From IMG/VR virus record IMGVR_UViG_3300045051_001526, positions 1-38,044 of that record: a stretch of DNA of 38,044 bases; one strand, given 5' to 3'. Below the pieces are notes generated by a model that worked only from the letters and a program-made list of their open reading frames with translations, had not been told where the DNA came from and searched no databases. The position numbers and the translations under genes were made by a program. Of this stretch, positions 6,834 to 13,067 are shown piece by piece; position 1 is the stretch's first letter; every line of letters starts with the position of its first letter. This DNA is from a virus.

Positions 6834-6897
6834 ACTTGCAACGGACAAGGCTTAGGCCACGTAACCAATCGTGGGTGGGTAGCGAGTGGTTGCAAGT
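6834..6897 (+). other. Inverted repeat element inside the tRNA array
   Basis: A perfect 9-bp pair, 6834-6842 with 6889-6897, closes a 46-base interior holding GGC-ttag-GCC (849-858) and CCACG/CGTGG (6857-6861/6870-6874) hairpins, which share bases. The outline resembles a tRNA cloverleaf without a T loop. It fills the only wide gap in the array, between tRNA-Trp and tRNA-Met. It may be a processing signal or a decayed or decoy tRNA-like RNA. Confidence 0.5.
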
Positions 6898-6901
6898 AGA
6901 T

Positions 6902-6972
6902 AGCTGGATAGAATAATGGCAGTTCGCTGGGCTCATATCCCAGAGGTGGGAGTTCGATTCTCCTTCGAGCAA
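6902..6972 (+). tRNA. tRNA-Met(CAT), initiator-like
   Basis: The T arm GGGAG-TTCGATT-CTCCT (one G-T pair) and the anticodon loop CTCATAT give anticodon CAT. Three features are those of bacterial initiator tRNA: the first acceptor pair is a mismatch (A6902 against A6971), the D stem has A11-T24 (6912/6924), and the anticodon stem ends in three G-C pairs (GGG 6929-6931 with CCC 6939-6941). Base 37 is A. There is also a G-G mismatch at acceptor pair 5. The discriminator is A6972 and CCA is not encoded. Confidence 0.8.
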
Positions 6973-6977
6973 CTAAT

Positions 6978-7050
6978 CCTTTCATAGTTTAATGGTTTAG
7001 AACGCTTCCCTGTCACGGAAGTGGTCCGAGTTCGATTCTCGGTGAGAGGG
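6978..7050 (+). tRNA. tRNA-Asp(GTC)
   Basis: Acceptor CCTTTCA (6978-6984) pairs with TGAGAGG (7043-7049), discriminator G. The anticodon arm is CTTCC-CTGTCAC-GGAAG, anticodon GTC. The T arm is CCGAG-TTCGATT-CTCGG. The D stem G-T-T-T pairs with G-A-A-C. It begins 5 bases after tRNA-Met. No CCA is encoded. Confidence 0.92.
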
Positions 7051-7052
7051 CG

Positions 7053-7123
7053 GTGATCGTAGTGTAACGGTAGCACGTAGGGCTGTGAAACCTACAGATT
7101 GGGTCCGATTCCCAACGGTCACA
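7053..7123 (+). tRNA. tRNA-His(GTG)
   Basis: Acceptor GTGATCG (7053-7059) pairs with CGGTCAC (7116-7122). The anticodon loop CTGTGAA gives GTG. The T arm is TTGGG-TCCGATT-CCCAA and the D arm is normal. The last anticodon-stem pair (31-39) is a G-A mismatch. The discriminator is A rather than the C usual in bacterial tRNA-His, although a G precedes position 1. It starts 2 bases after tRNA-Asp, so the array must be cut from one precursor. Confidence 0.88.
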
Positions 7124-7127
7124 CTAA

Positions 7128-7200
7128 CAGGGTGTATTGAAATTGGCTAACATGCTTGCCTTGGATGCAAGTGGTCTGGGTTCGAGTCCCAGCACCCTGA
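7128..7200 (+). tRNA. tRNA-Pro(TGG)
   Basis: Acceptor CAGGGTG (7128-7134) pairs perfectly with CACCCTG (7193-7199), discriminator A. The anticodon arm CTTGC-CTTGGAT-GCAAG gives TGG. The T arm is CTGGG-TTCGAGT-CCCAG. The D stem is weak (about two pairs). CCA is not encoded. It lies 30 bases before the RNA ligase gene. Confidence 0.87.
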
Positions 7201-7215
7201 CAAATTTAATTAATA

Positions 7216-7230
7216 AATTTTAAAGGTCGT
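7216..7230 (+). promoter_or_regulatory. AAAGGTCG start-upstream motif, copy 1
   Basis: TTTTAAAGGTCG ends directly before the ligase ATG. The same AT-rich run plus AAAGGTCG recurs before genes at 11319 and 12500. AAAGG could pair weakly with 16S rRNA, but the distance to ATG differs from site to site. Confidence 0.4.
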
Positions 7231-8493
7231 ATGAAATTTGAAAAACCAGAGAACTCAAATTACTGTGCAACCGCAGTAAAAATCAGAAACATAATTCCGT
7301 TGCAGAATTGCGATAACGTAGTGGCAACAACCATCTTTGGTTTTCAAGCTATCATCGGCAAAGATGTGGAAATTGGAACACTGGGAATTGTGTTCCCAGT
7401 AGAAACTCAGTTATCAGATGAATTTGTTTCCAACAATAATTTATATCGTCACGAAGAATATAACAAGGAACCAAAGAAAAAAGGTTATTTGGAAGATAAT
7501 AGACGTGTTAAAGCAATTAAGTTTCGTGGTCACACCTCAAATGCTTTATTTATGTCGCTCGATTGTTTGTCATATTTGGGGATTGATTTAGATAACTTAA
7601 AAGAAGGTGATGAATTCGACAAGATTGACGGAAAGGAAATTTGTAAAAAATATGTGGTCCCTACTCGCAGCAACGGAAAAGTTAACGAGCCACCAGCCAA
7701 GAAGTTTGTTCGAGTCGATAAGCTTTACATGCCGGAGCATTTTTCTACTGATAATTACTTCCGCAATGATCGGAATATAGATCCTGAACAGGAAATTATA
7801 GTTACTCAAAAATTACATGGTACTTCAATTCGCATTGGGAATACCATCGTAAAAAGAAAATTAAATGTCTTTGAAAAAGTGCTCGGTTTATTGGGAGTAA
7901 AGATTGAGAAAACAGAATTTGATTATGTATTTGGAAGTCGCAAAGTCATTAAAGACGTGAACAACCAGAATCAACAGCATTATTACGAAACAGATATTTG
8001 GACTACTCAAGGTAAGAAATTAGAAGGGTTGGTTCCAGAAAACTTCCTTGTCTATGGTGAACTGATCGGCTGGACTCCCAATAACGCACCTATTCAAACA
8101 AATTACACCTACAATTTACCACAAGGAGAAGCACAACTTTATATTTATCGGGTGGCTTTCGTTAATGAAAAAGGTTTAGTGGTGGATCTCGGTTGGGACC
8201 AAGTAAAAGAATTTTGTTTCCAGAGGGGACTTAATACGGTGCCAGAAGTATTCCGAGGCAGACATAAAGATTTCAACGCTCAACAATTTGTTGATAGACG
8301 ATTAAAAGATATTGCTCCGGCTTGTGTGCATCTTTCAGATCCAGAGGGGATTGATGAGGGGGTATGCATTCGAGTGGATCATATTGTGCCGCAGATCTAC
8401 AAAGCCAAGGGCCCGAAGTTTTTTGAACATGAAACAGCCTTACTCGACAAAGGTGAGGTTGATTTAGAAACTTTAGAAACTGTAACTATTTAA
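7231..8493 (+). CDS. RNA ligase, Rnl5-like with N-terminal OB domain
   Basis: A 420-aa ATP-dependent RNA ligase. The nucleotidyl-transfer motif I is QKLHGTS, with Lys194 as the expected AMP-accepting residue. Motif III-type strands include VYGELIGW (274-281), motif IV is EGVCIR (376-381) and motif V is YKAKGPKF (390-397). About 150 residues precede the catalytic domain, including GFQAIIGKDVEIGTLGIVFP, which fits the N-terminal OB-fold of Deinococcus-type (Rnl5) ligases that seal nicks with a 3'-OH and 5'-phosphate. The gene directly follows the tRNA array and precedes the kinase/phosphatase that makes those ends, so tRNA repair is the likely job. The start follows the AAAGGTCG motif by one base. 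Confidence 0.88.
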   Translation: MKFEKPENSNYCATAVKIRNIIPLQNCDNVVATTIFGFQAIIGKDVEIGTLGIVFPVETQLSDEFVSNNNLYRHEEYNKEPKKKGYLEDNRRVKAIKFRGHTSNALFMSLDCLSYLGIDLDNLKEGDEFDKIDGKEICKKYVVPTRSNGKVNEPPAKKFVRVDKLYMPEHFSTDNYFRNDRNIDPEQEIIVTQKLHGTSIRIGNTIVKRKLNVFEKVLGLLGVKIEKTEFDYVFGSRKVIKDVNNQNQQHYYETDIWTTQGKKLEGLVPENFLVYGELIGWTPNNAPIQTNYTYNLPQGEAQLYIYRVAFVNEKGLVVDLGWDQVKEFCFQRGLNTVPEVFRGRHKDFNAQQFVDRRLKDIAPACVHLSDPEGIDEGVCIRVDHIVPQIYKAKGPKFFEHETALLDKGEVDLETLETVTI

Positions 8494-8497
8494 AAAT

Positions 8498-8869
8498 ATG
8501 CCAGTTCAAAAACATGAACACAGTGAGAGTTGCAAATACAATGACGGTTTTCTGCATTATTTAGTTAGCGCAGCCCCAAATATTCTTTGGTATGACGTTC
8601 AAGATGTGGGTAGTTATCAAGGAAACGTTTATGGAGTTGGGAAGTATGACCAGAAAATTTTGATCTATGAAGATTATTATGGCTCATGTTCTGGTTGTGG
8701 AGCTTGGGGTGAAGGCGGTGAACCTACAAATGAAGCAGAAGTATTAAGTAAATCCCATTTATTTGAAACTAAAGAAGAAGCCTTAAAATATTTAATAACA
8801 ATAGATCATTATGAACGCCCTGATCATGGAAAGATGATCCAAGCAATAGATGAAATATGCCAAAAATAA
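8498..8869 (+). CDS. Hypothetical Cys/His-rich protein, 123 aa
   Basis: No family recognised. A likely metal site is suggested by KHEHSESCKY near the N-terminus and CSGCGAWGEGGE around residues 66-77. The C-terminal part, LFETKEEALKYLITIDHYE, is helical. It lies between the RNA ligase and the polynucleotide kinase and overlaps the latter by 13 bases, so it is made with the repair enzymes and may be an accessory factor. This is position-based inference only. Confidence 0.6.
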   Translation: MPVQKHEHSESCKYNDGFLHYLVSAAPNILWYDVQDVGSYQGNVYGVGKYDQKILIYEDYYGSCSGCGAWGEGGEPTNEAEVLSKSHLFETKEEALKYLITIDHYERPDHGKMIQAIDEICQK

Positions 8870-9705
8870 TAATTCTCAAAGGTCTACCAGCATCAGGAAA
8901 AAGCACTTTTGCCAAAGATCTTGTTAACAAACACCAGTGTCAATATAAGCGAGTTAATAAGGATGATTTAAGGGCCATGCTTGATAACAGTAAATGGAGC
9001 AGGAATAATGAAAAATTTGTTTTGGAAGTTAGGGATTCAATTATCCATTCTGCACTGGTAAACGGATTCAATATCATTGTTGATGATACCAATCTCGATC
9101 CGAAGCACGAGAGTAGATTAAAAGAAATTGCTAAGGATCATGGGGCAGACGTAGAAGTGAAGCCCTTCGATGTGCCAGTTGATGAGTGTTTGAAACGAGA
9201 TAAACAAAGAGCAAGCCCAGTTGGAGAAAAAGTAATTCTGGAAATGTATAACCGCTATTTGAAAAAAGCAACCGAGCCGGTGAAGTATAATCCTGATTTA
9301 CTCGATGTAGTAATTTGCGACATTGATGGAACTCTAGCTTTAATGAATGGTCGTGGCCCGTTTGAGTGGCATGAAGTTGGAACCGATAAGGTGAATGAGC
9401 CGATAGCAAATCTAGTCCGCAAGCTTTGGCAGTTCTATCCAGTCATTATCTTTTCCGGTAGAGATGAGGTTTGCCGGAAAGAAACCGAGGAATGGTTAAG
9501 CAGGAACGGTATTCCTTTCAAAGCCCTCTACATGAGGCCGCAGGGCTCTATGGTGAAGGATTTCATTGTGAAGGAGGAAATGTACCGCAAGAACATTGAA
9601 AACATCTATAACGTCAAATTCGTTTTAGATGATCGCCAGCAAGTGGTCGATCTCTGGCGCTCATTAGGGCTTACCTGTTTACAGGTAGCAGATGGAAAAT
9701 TTTAA
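8857..9705 (+). CDS. Polynucleotide kinase/phosphatase, T4 Pnkp-like
   Basis: A 282-aa two-domain enzyme close in size and order to T4 Pnkp. The N-terminal kinase has P-loop GLPASGKST (9-17), NKDDLR (34-39) and a VDDTN switch (75-79). The C-terminal phosphatase has HAD motif I DIDGT (155-159), motif II SGRD (200-203) and motif IV DDR (258-260). Such enzymes remove 2',3'-cyclic or 3' phosphates and phosphorylate 5' ends, preparing cut RNA for a ligase. With the upstream ligase and tRNAs this forms a complete heal-and-seal set. Its start overlaps the previous gene. All key residues are present. Confidence 0.9.
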   Translation: MPKIIILKGLPASGKSTFAKDLVNKHQCQYKRVNKDDLRAMLDNSKWSRNNEKFVLEVRDSIIHSALVNGFNIIVDDTNLDPKHESRLKEIAKDHGADVEVKPFDVPVDECLKRDKQRASPVGEKVILEMYNRYLKKATEPVKYNPDLLDVVICDIDGTLALMNGRGPFEWHEVGTDKVNEPIANLVRKLWQFYPVIIFSGRDEVCRKETEEWLSRNGIPFKALYMRPQGSMVKDFIVKEEMYRKNIENIYNVKFVLDDRQQVVDLWRSLGLTCLQVADGKF

Positions 9706-9715
9706 TCATTAATTT

Positions 9716-10066
9716 ATGCAACAAATCCAATTAATCTTTGATCGTTTAGTTGATGCAAAGAAAAGGGCTAAAGATATCAAGATTCAATTTAAAGATGCCC
9801 TACAATCTTCCCTAGAATATCAGGATTATAAAGAAAAAATAAAAACAATCAGAGAAAGAATGAAACAAATTCAGGCATCTATTAAACAGGATATGAGCTC
9901 GGAAATAATGAAGCTCGAGGATCTGGGGGTAGACATCGAAAGTGAACAAATGATGCTTAGCGATGCGGCCATGACTCAGTTAATGAAAGGGGAAACGGTA
10001 GAAGTTGAGGATGAATATGGTAACAAGTATGAGCCAGTCATTACAGTAAAGTTTAAAAAAATTTAA
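9716..10066 (+). CDS. Hypothetical coiled-coil protein, 116 aa
   Basis: Residues 1-75 are strongly helical with charged heptads (AKKRAKDIKIQFKDAL, IKTIRERMKQIQ) and should form a coiled coil. The last 40 residues turn beta-rich (ETVEVEDEYGNKYEPVITVKF). No function recognised. It follows the repair island at 10 bases and precedes small genes of unknown role. A hairpin lies directly behind the stop. Confidence 0.65.
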   Translation: MQQIQLIFDRLVDAKKRAKDIKIQFKDALQSSLEYQDYKEKIKTIRERMKQIQASIKQDMSSEIMKLEDLGVDIESEQMMLSDAAMTQLMKGETVEVEDEYGNKYEPVITVKFKKI

Positions 10067-10087
10067 TGCCTAGAGGTCGAATAGGCA
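10067..10087 (+). other. Small hairpin after the coiled-coil gene
   Basis: TGCCTA (10067-10072) pairs with TAGGCA (10082-10087) around GAGGTCGAA, directly after the stop codon. The loop carries the same GGTCGAA string as the motif sites at 11301 and 12484. No T-run follows. Confidence 0.4.
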
Positions 10088-10119
10088 AAAACAAAAATTA
10101 ATATTAATTCTTAAAAAAT

Positions 10120-10326
10120 ATGTTTTGGTTCAGTAAAATTGGCAGAATGGTGATGGCTGTGATCACCGAAAAAATTAAAGCAGCACAAGCGGAATATCTT
10201 CAACGGTGCCAGGAGTTAGAGGCTCAACACAAAGAAGAGGTTCGCCGCTTAAAAGAAGTTAAAGAGCAAAGCAAAGTAACGCATGCTCAAAAGTTGGTAG
10301 AAGGAATCGTTGGTAAATTAGTTTAA
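10120..10326 (+). CDS. Small helical protein, 68 aa
   Basis: After a short hydrophobic start (MFWFSKIGRMVMAVI), residues 16-55 form one long charged helix (EKIKAAQAEYLQRCQELEAQH ... EEVRRLKEVKEQ). It may attach to the membrane or to the SPFH protein two genes on, which has a similar helix; this is inference from position. No family recognised. Confidence 0.55.
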   Translation: MFWFSKIGRMVMAVITEKIKAAQAEYLQRCQELEAQHKEEVRRLKEVKEQSKVTHAQKLVEGIVGKLV

Positions 10327-10338
10327 TAAAGGTTTAGT

Positions 10339-10431
10339 ATGCGAATGTTAATTGAAGCCTTGTTAGCTTTCATTGTAGGAATGACAGCTTATAAAGTTTT
10401 TACTCTCTTGTTTCCTACAGAAAAGAAATAA
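10339..10431 (+). CDS. Single-pass membrane micropeptide, 30 aa
   Basis: ATG at 10339 to TAA at 10429-10431. The peptide reads MRMLIEALLAFIVGMTAYKV and then FTLLFPTEKK: a single hydrophobic span with a charged tail. It is preceded by TTTAATAAAGGT and has T before ATG like its neighbours, and it ends three bases before the SPFH gene. The spacing makes a real gene likely. It may be a partner of the SPFH membrane protein. Confidence 0.55.
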   Translation: MRMLIEALLAFIVGMTAYKVFTLLFPTEKK

Positions 10432-10434
10432 TTT

Positions 10435-11247
10435 ATGGATAGCAAATTAAAATTATTCGTTGGGTTGGGGATTGGTTTTGTCGCTTTGATTATCCTGATC
10501 TCCATCAATCCATTTGTCCAAGTCTCAGCTGGTGAAAAGGGTGTGGTGTTAAACTGGGGTGCGGTTAGTGGGCAAGTGCTTGATGAAGGTATTCATTGGG
10601 TAACTCCGATCAGCCAGGATGTAGTAAAAGTAGATACTCGAATCCAAAAAGAACAGGTAGGCGCAAGTGCAGCATCAAAGGATCTGCAGGTAGTAACCAG
10701 CGAAGTTGCTCTAAACTTTCACTTAGACGGAGCTAAAGTAAATGATTTGTGGCAACGTTTGGGTAAGGATTATAAAGCAAAAGTTATCGATCCAGCAATC
10801 CAAGAAAGTGTAAAATCTGCAACCGCCAAATATACAGCCGAGGAATTGATAACAAAGCGAGAAGCAGTTAAAGAAGAAATTAAATTATCGCTGAGAACAA
10901 AATTAGCAGAGGACTATATCATGGTCGATGAATTAAACATTATCAATTTTGATTTTTCTGCTTCGTTCAATAATGCCATTGAAAAAAAGGTGACAGCAGA
11001 ACAGGATGCTTTGGCCGCTAAAAATAAATTAGAGCAGGTTAAATATGAAGCTGAACAGAAAGTTGCATCCGCAAAAGCTGAGGCAGAGTCTATTCGCTTG
11101 CAATCAGATGCAGCCAACAATGAAAAGTATGTTGCTTTGAAACAGCTTGAGGTCCAGATCGAATACGCCAAGAAATGGAATGGTGTATTACCGCAGAATG
11201 TATATGCTGGTGCTCCATTACCAATTTTAAACATGCTTGGAAAGTAA
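10435..11247 (+). CDS. SPFH / band 7 (prohibitin-like) membrane protein
   Basis: A 270-aa protein with one N-terminal membrane span (residues ~7-25, LFVGLGIGFVALIILISI), then the SPFH domain (VSAGEKGVVLNWGAVSGQVL, then DEGIHWVTPI, DTRIQKEQV, and ALNFHLDG strands). A long Ala/Glu-rich helix (180-235) follows, which in HflC and prohibitins drives ring assembly. The family builds membrane cages; HflKC holds the FtsH protease and affects lambda lysogeny. A phage copy could steer a host membrane protease, protect the envelope or organise replication. That role is speculation. The membrane micropeptide and helical protein upstream look co-transcribed. Confidence 0.85.
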   Translation: MDSKLKLFVGLGIGFVALIILISINPFVQVSAGEKGVVLNWGAVSGQVLDEGIHWVTPISQDVVKVDTRIQKEQVGASAASKDLQVVTSEVALNFHLDGAKVNDLWQRLGKDYKAKVIDPAIQESVKSATAKYTAEELITKREAVKEEIKLSLRTKLAEDYIMVDELNIINFDFSASFNNAIEKKVTAEQDALAAKNKLEQVKYEAEQKVASAKAEAESIRLQSDAANNEKYVALKQLEVQIEYAKKWNGVLPQNVYAGAPLPILNMLGK

Positions 11248-11287
11248 TTTCACTTACCAGCTTTCTCCCAAGGCTGGTGAGATGAAA
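11248..11287 (+). other. Stable hairpin after the SPFH gene
   Basis: Stem 11248-11261 pairs with 11273-11287: fourteen pairs with one bulge and one G-T pair, loop of eleven bases, beginning right after the stop codon. The following bases are AT-rich but not a clean T-run. It could be a weak terminator or a barrier that stabilises the upstream message. Confidence 0.6.
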
Positions 11288-11290
11288 TTA

Positions 11291-11307
11291 ATTTATTAAA
11301 GGTCGAA
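11291..11307 (+). promoter_or_regulatory. AAAGGTCG start-upstream motif, copy 2
   Basis: ATTTATTAAAGGTCGAA, between the hairpin at 11248-11287 and the ATG at 11319. The AAAGG block is about 16 bases from the start, too far for a normal ribosome site, which argues that the motif has another role. Confidence 0.4.
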
Positions 11308-11318
11308 AACATTATTTT

Positions 11319-11540
11319 ATGATCAAGGGGTGCTCAAAGTGTGGGGTAGAGTTTAATTGTAAAAATCGTTTGGTACTTTGTCCGACTTGTTATCGGATCT
11401 ACGAACGAGGGGAGCCAGATGTCATTATTCAAGATGAAATTCAGCGAGAGGTAGATGGGAAGAAATTTAATCAAGAACCTTATTATGCCGAACCAGGCGA
11501 TAACGAGGTGTTAACAGGTGTTCCACCTGTCCTAGATTAA
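11319..11540 (+). CDS. Zinc-ribbon protein, 73 aa
   Basis: Two Cys pairs, CSKCG (residues 5-9) and CPTCY (21-25), make a zinc knuckle at the N-terminus; the rest is acidic and Pro/Gly-containing without clear fold. It is the first of a run of five very small genes. No specific family recognised. The upstream hairpin and AAAGGTCG motif suggest that a new transcript or regulated unit starts here. Confidence 0.6.
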   Translation: MIKGCSKCGVEFNCKNRLVLCPTCYRIYERGEPDVIIQDEIQREVDGKKFNQEPYYAEPGDNEVLTGVPPVLD

Positions 11541-11541
11541 T

Positions 11542-11805
11542 ATGGAAGATTTTATTTCAAATCGTTCAAAACTTCAATTGGAGGAAATTTTAAGAAATAT
11601 CGAAAAACGGAAGCAAATTTTAGAAATGGGTTCGAGACATGGCGATGTACTTCACGTTATTGCAGTCGATCCGATCATTCAAGAATTATATAAGCAAGCA
11701 GAAAGTGTTTTGGAAAACCGGACAGATGTGGTTGTCCATATATCAAGCGGAAATGTGAAGTATCGATATTTGGATGTGAATGGGGTGGTTAGAGAAATTG
11801 TTTAA
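11542..11805 (+). CDS. Hypothetical protein, 87 aa
   Basis: Helical first half (LQLEEILRNIEKRKQILEMG) and a beta-strand second half (DVVVHISSGNVKYRYLDVNG). It starts one base after the previous stop as TTAATATG. No family recognised. Confidence 0.55.
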   Translation: MEDFISNRSKLQLEEILRNIEKRKQILEMGSRHGDVLHVIAVDPIIQELYKQAESVLENRTDVVVHISSGNVKYRYLDVNGVVREIV

Positions 11806-11809
11806 TAAT

Positions 11810-11974
11810 ATGGACTCGTTTGAGGAAACCAAGGCAGAAATGAAACAGCTTTACTATCAATTCGGATATCCAAGATTAAATTTTTATGATTTTTTAGAGG
11901 AGTTTTTGAAGATGCTAGAATTTGCGAAAAAGTTAAAAGAACAGGAAAAACAAATGAGTTTTGATTTTAATTAA
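11810..11974 (+). CDS. Hypothetical helical protein, 54 aa
   Basis: MDSFEETKAEMKQLYYQFGY followed by FLEEFLKMLEFAKKLKEQEK: almost entirely helical and amphipathic. I use the ATG at 11810 (TAATAATATG context, four bases after the previous stop) rather than an in-frame one at 11780 inside the upstream gene. No family recognised. Confidence 0.5.
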   Translation: MDSFEETKAEMKQLYYQFGYPRLNFYDFLEEFLKMLEFAKKLKEQEKQMSFDFN

Positions 11975-11978
11975 AGAT

Positions 11979-12164
11979 ATGTCTAAAAAAATTAAATGCC
12001 GAGGTTGTGGAAAGTCAACCGGTGTAATCAAATCTTATATCATTGCTGATGATCTGGAATTTCCAAAGGCTTATCATCCAGCTTGTATGAGAAATTTGGA
12101 ATTTGAGGTAATGAAAAAGCTTAGCGATATGAATAATTTAATTGATGGTAAGCCAATTTGTTAA
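11979..12164 (+). CDS. Zinc-finger-like protein, 61 aa
   Basis: The N-terminus KIKCRGCGKS supplies one Cys pair, and AYHPACMRN around residue 40 supplies a His-x2-Cys, giving a likely four-ligand zinc site similar to short treble-clef fingers. The ATG at 11979 follows the previous stop by four bases; an in-frame ATG at 11961 lies within the upstream gene. Function unknown. Confidence 0.55.
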   Translation: MSKKIKCRGCGKSTGVIKSYIIADDLEFPKAYHPACMRNLEFEVMKKLSDMNNLIDGKPIC

Positions 12165-12165
12165 T

Positions 12166-12360
12166 ATGGAGAATAAAAATCAAAAGCAACTGGAGAGCTT
12201 CATTGCTTATTGCAAGGCATATCCGGATCAAAGGTTTTGGCAAGCACTTAGAAATTGGAGCGGATATGCAATGATTTACGGAAGTGACATGGCTCCAACA
12301 CCAAAAGAAAAGGAGGCGAGTAATTTTACTAAACAGTTGACAGATACTTTTTATGAGTAA
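12166..12360 (+). CDS. Small conserved-type phage protein, 64 aa
   Basis: MENKNQKQLESFIAYCKAYP then DQRFWQALRNWSGYAMI. The block 'FI-x-YC ... P-x-xRFWQALRNWSG' recurs in short uncharacterised phage proteins, so I regard it as a genuine gene. No biochemical role is known to me. The ATG follows the preceding stop by one base (TTAATATG). It is the last gene before a 139-base gap (12361-12499) in which I see no clear fold beyond the AAAGGTCG motif near its end. Confidence 0.6.
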   Translation: MENKNQKQLESFIAYCKAYPDQRFWQALRNWSGYAMIYGSDMAPTPKEKEASNFTKQLTDTFYE

Positions 12361-12472
12361 ATAGTAGCCCACCCGTATATCAAAATTTTGGCTTAATTAA
12401 CAATAAATAATGACTAACTACCACCCAAATTCGTGAAAATTGTAGCTCACAGGTTACCATACTTACATAATT

Positions 12473-12490
12473 TATTTAATAAAGGTCGAA
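12473..12490 (+). promoter_or_regulatory. AAAGGTCG start-upstream motif, copy 3
   Basis: TATTTAATAAAGGTCGAA, about ten bases before the HNH gene ATG at 12500. Its core matches copies 1 and 2; a related TTTAATAAAGGT without CG occurs at 10322-10333. Confidence 0.4.
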
Positions 12491-12499
12491 CGTTTAATT

Positions 12500-12976
12500 A
12501 TGCAAACTTTAACAATTGAAGATGAAAGAAAAAAATTAATTTTTAAAAAACGATTTGTTAGAAAGCATGGAGAACAAAAATGGATTAAGCTTCAACATTA
12601 TTTAGATCTTGGCCTAAGGGAAGTTGATATTTGTAGATTAATGAATTTTCCTAGAACAACAGCCAGATATTATTTTGAAATAATTTTAAATAAAAAAAGA
12701 AATGTTTCAAGTGGTGGTGGGAGGGATTGGACTAGAGAAAAAGTACGGAGAAGGGATGGTTATACATGTCAAATTTGTTTTAAAGTTTGGAAGCCGGGGG
12801 AGAGAAGGTTCGATGTTCACCATTTAGATGAAAATCACGAAAACAAGGGTATGGAAAAGTATATTTTGAAGTATGATCGAGAAAACACAGATAAATTAAT
12901 TACTCTTTGTCATAAGTGCCACATGGGAATAAACAAAACAACCAATTCAGTATTGCAAAGCTCGCTTAAACAGTGA
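12500..12976 (+). CDS. HNH endonuclease with N-terminal helical domain
   Basis: A 158-aa protein. The C-terminal HNH domain is clear: CQIC and CHKCH zinc pairs around FDVHHLDENHEN (His-His metal site, Asn of HNH). The first ~70 residues include a helix-turn-helix-like stretch (LDLGLREVDICRLMNFPRTT), suggesting sequence-specific DNA binding. HNH proteins next to terminase genes often nick DNA for packaging; free-standing homing nucleases look similar. Its place just before the late region supports the packaging option without proving it. Its last codons form the 5' arm of a strong terminator. Confidence 0.82.
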   Translation: MQTLTIEDERKKLIFKKRFVRKHGEQKWIKLQHYLDLGLREVDICRLMNFPRTTARYYFEIILNKKRNVSSGGGRDWTREKVRRRDGYTCQICFKVWKPGERRFDVHHLDENHENKGMEKYILKYDRENTDKLITLCHKCHMGINKTTNSVLQSSLKQ

Positions 12977-12985
12977 GTTTTTTTT
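12961..12985 (+). terminator. Strong intrinsic terminator ending the early genes
   Basis: CTCGCT (12961-12966) pairs with AGTGAG (12972-12977) around a five-base loop, followed by eight T. The stop codon of the HNH gene lies inside the hairpin. It separates early from late genes. Confidence 0.85.
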
Positions 12986-13016
12986 CTGGTCACAGACTAA
13001 ATAAAGGCTTGGTATT

Positions 13017-13035
13017 GGTATCTTGATATGATACC
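13017..13035 (+). promoter_or_regulatory. 19-bp inverted repeat, possible operator
   Basis: GGTATC-ttgatat-GATACC, a perfect 6-bp repeat with a seven-base centre. It stands between the early terminator and the late-region leader, where a late promoter or its operator would be expected. I cannot define convincing -35/-10 boxes here. Confidence 0.45.
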
Positions 13036-13067
13036 TATGCAAAATTAGGATCACACAAAACAATATA

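Noticed and set aside
6527-6985. Minus-strand 152-aa open frame over RlaP and tRNAs
   Set aside because: It runs antisense through three tRNA features; the peptide is the usual artefact translated from tRNA genes.
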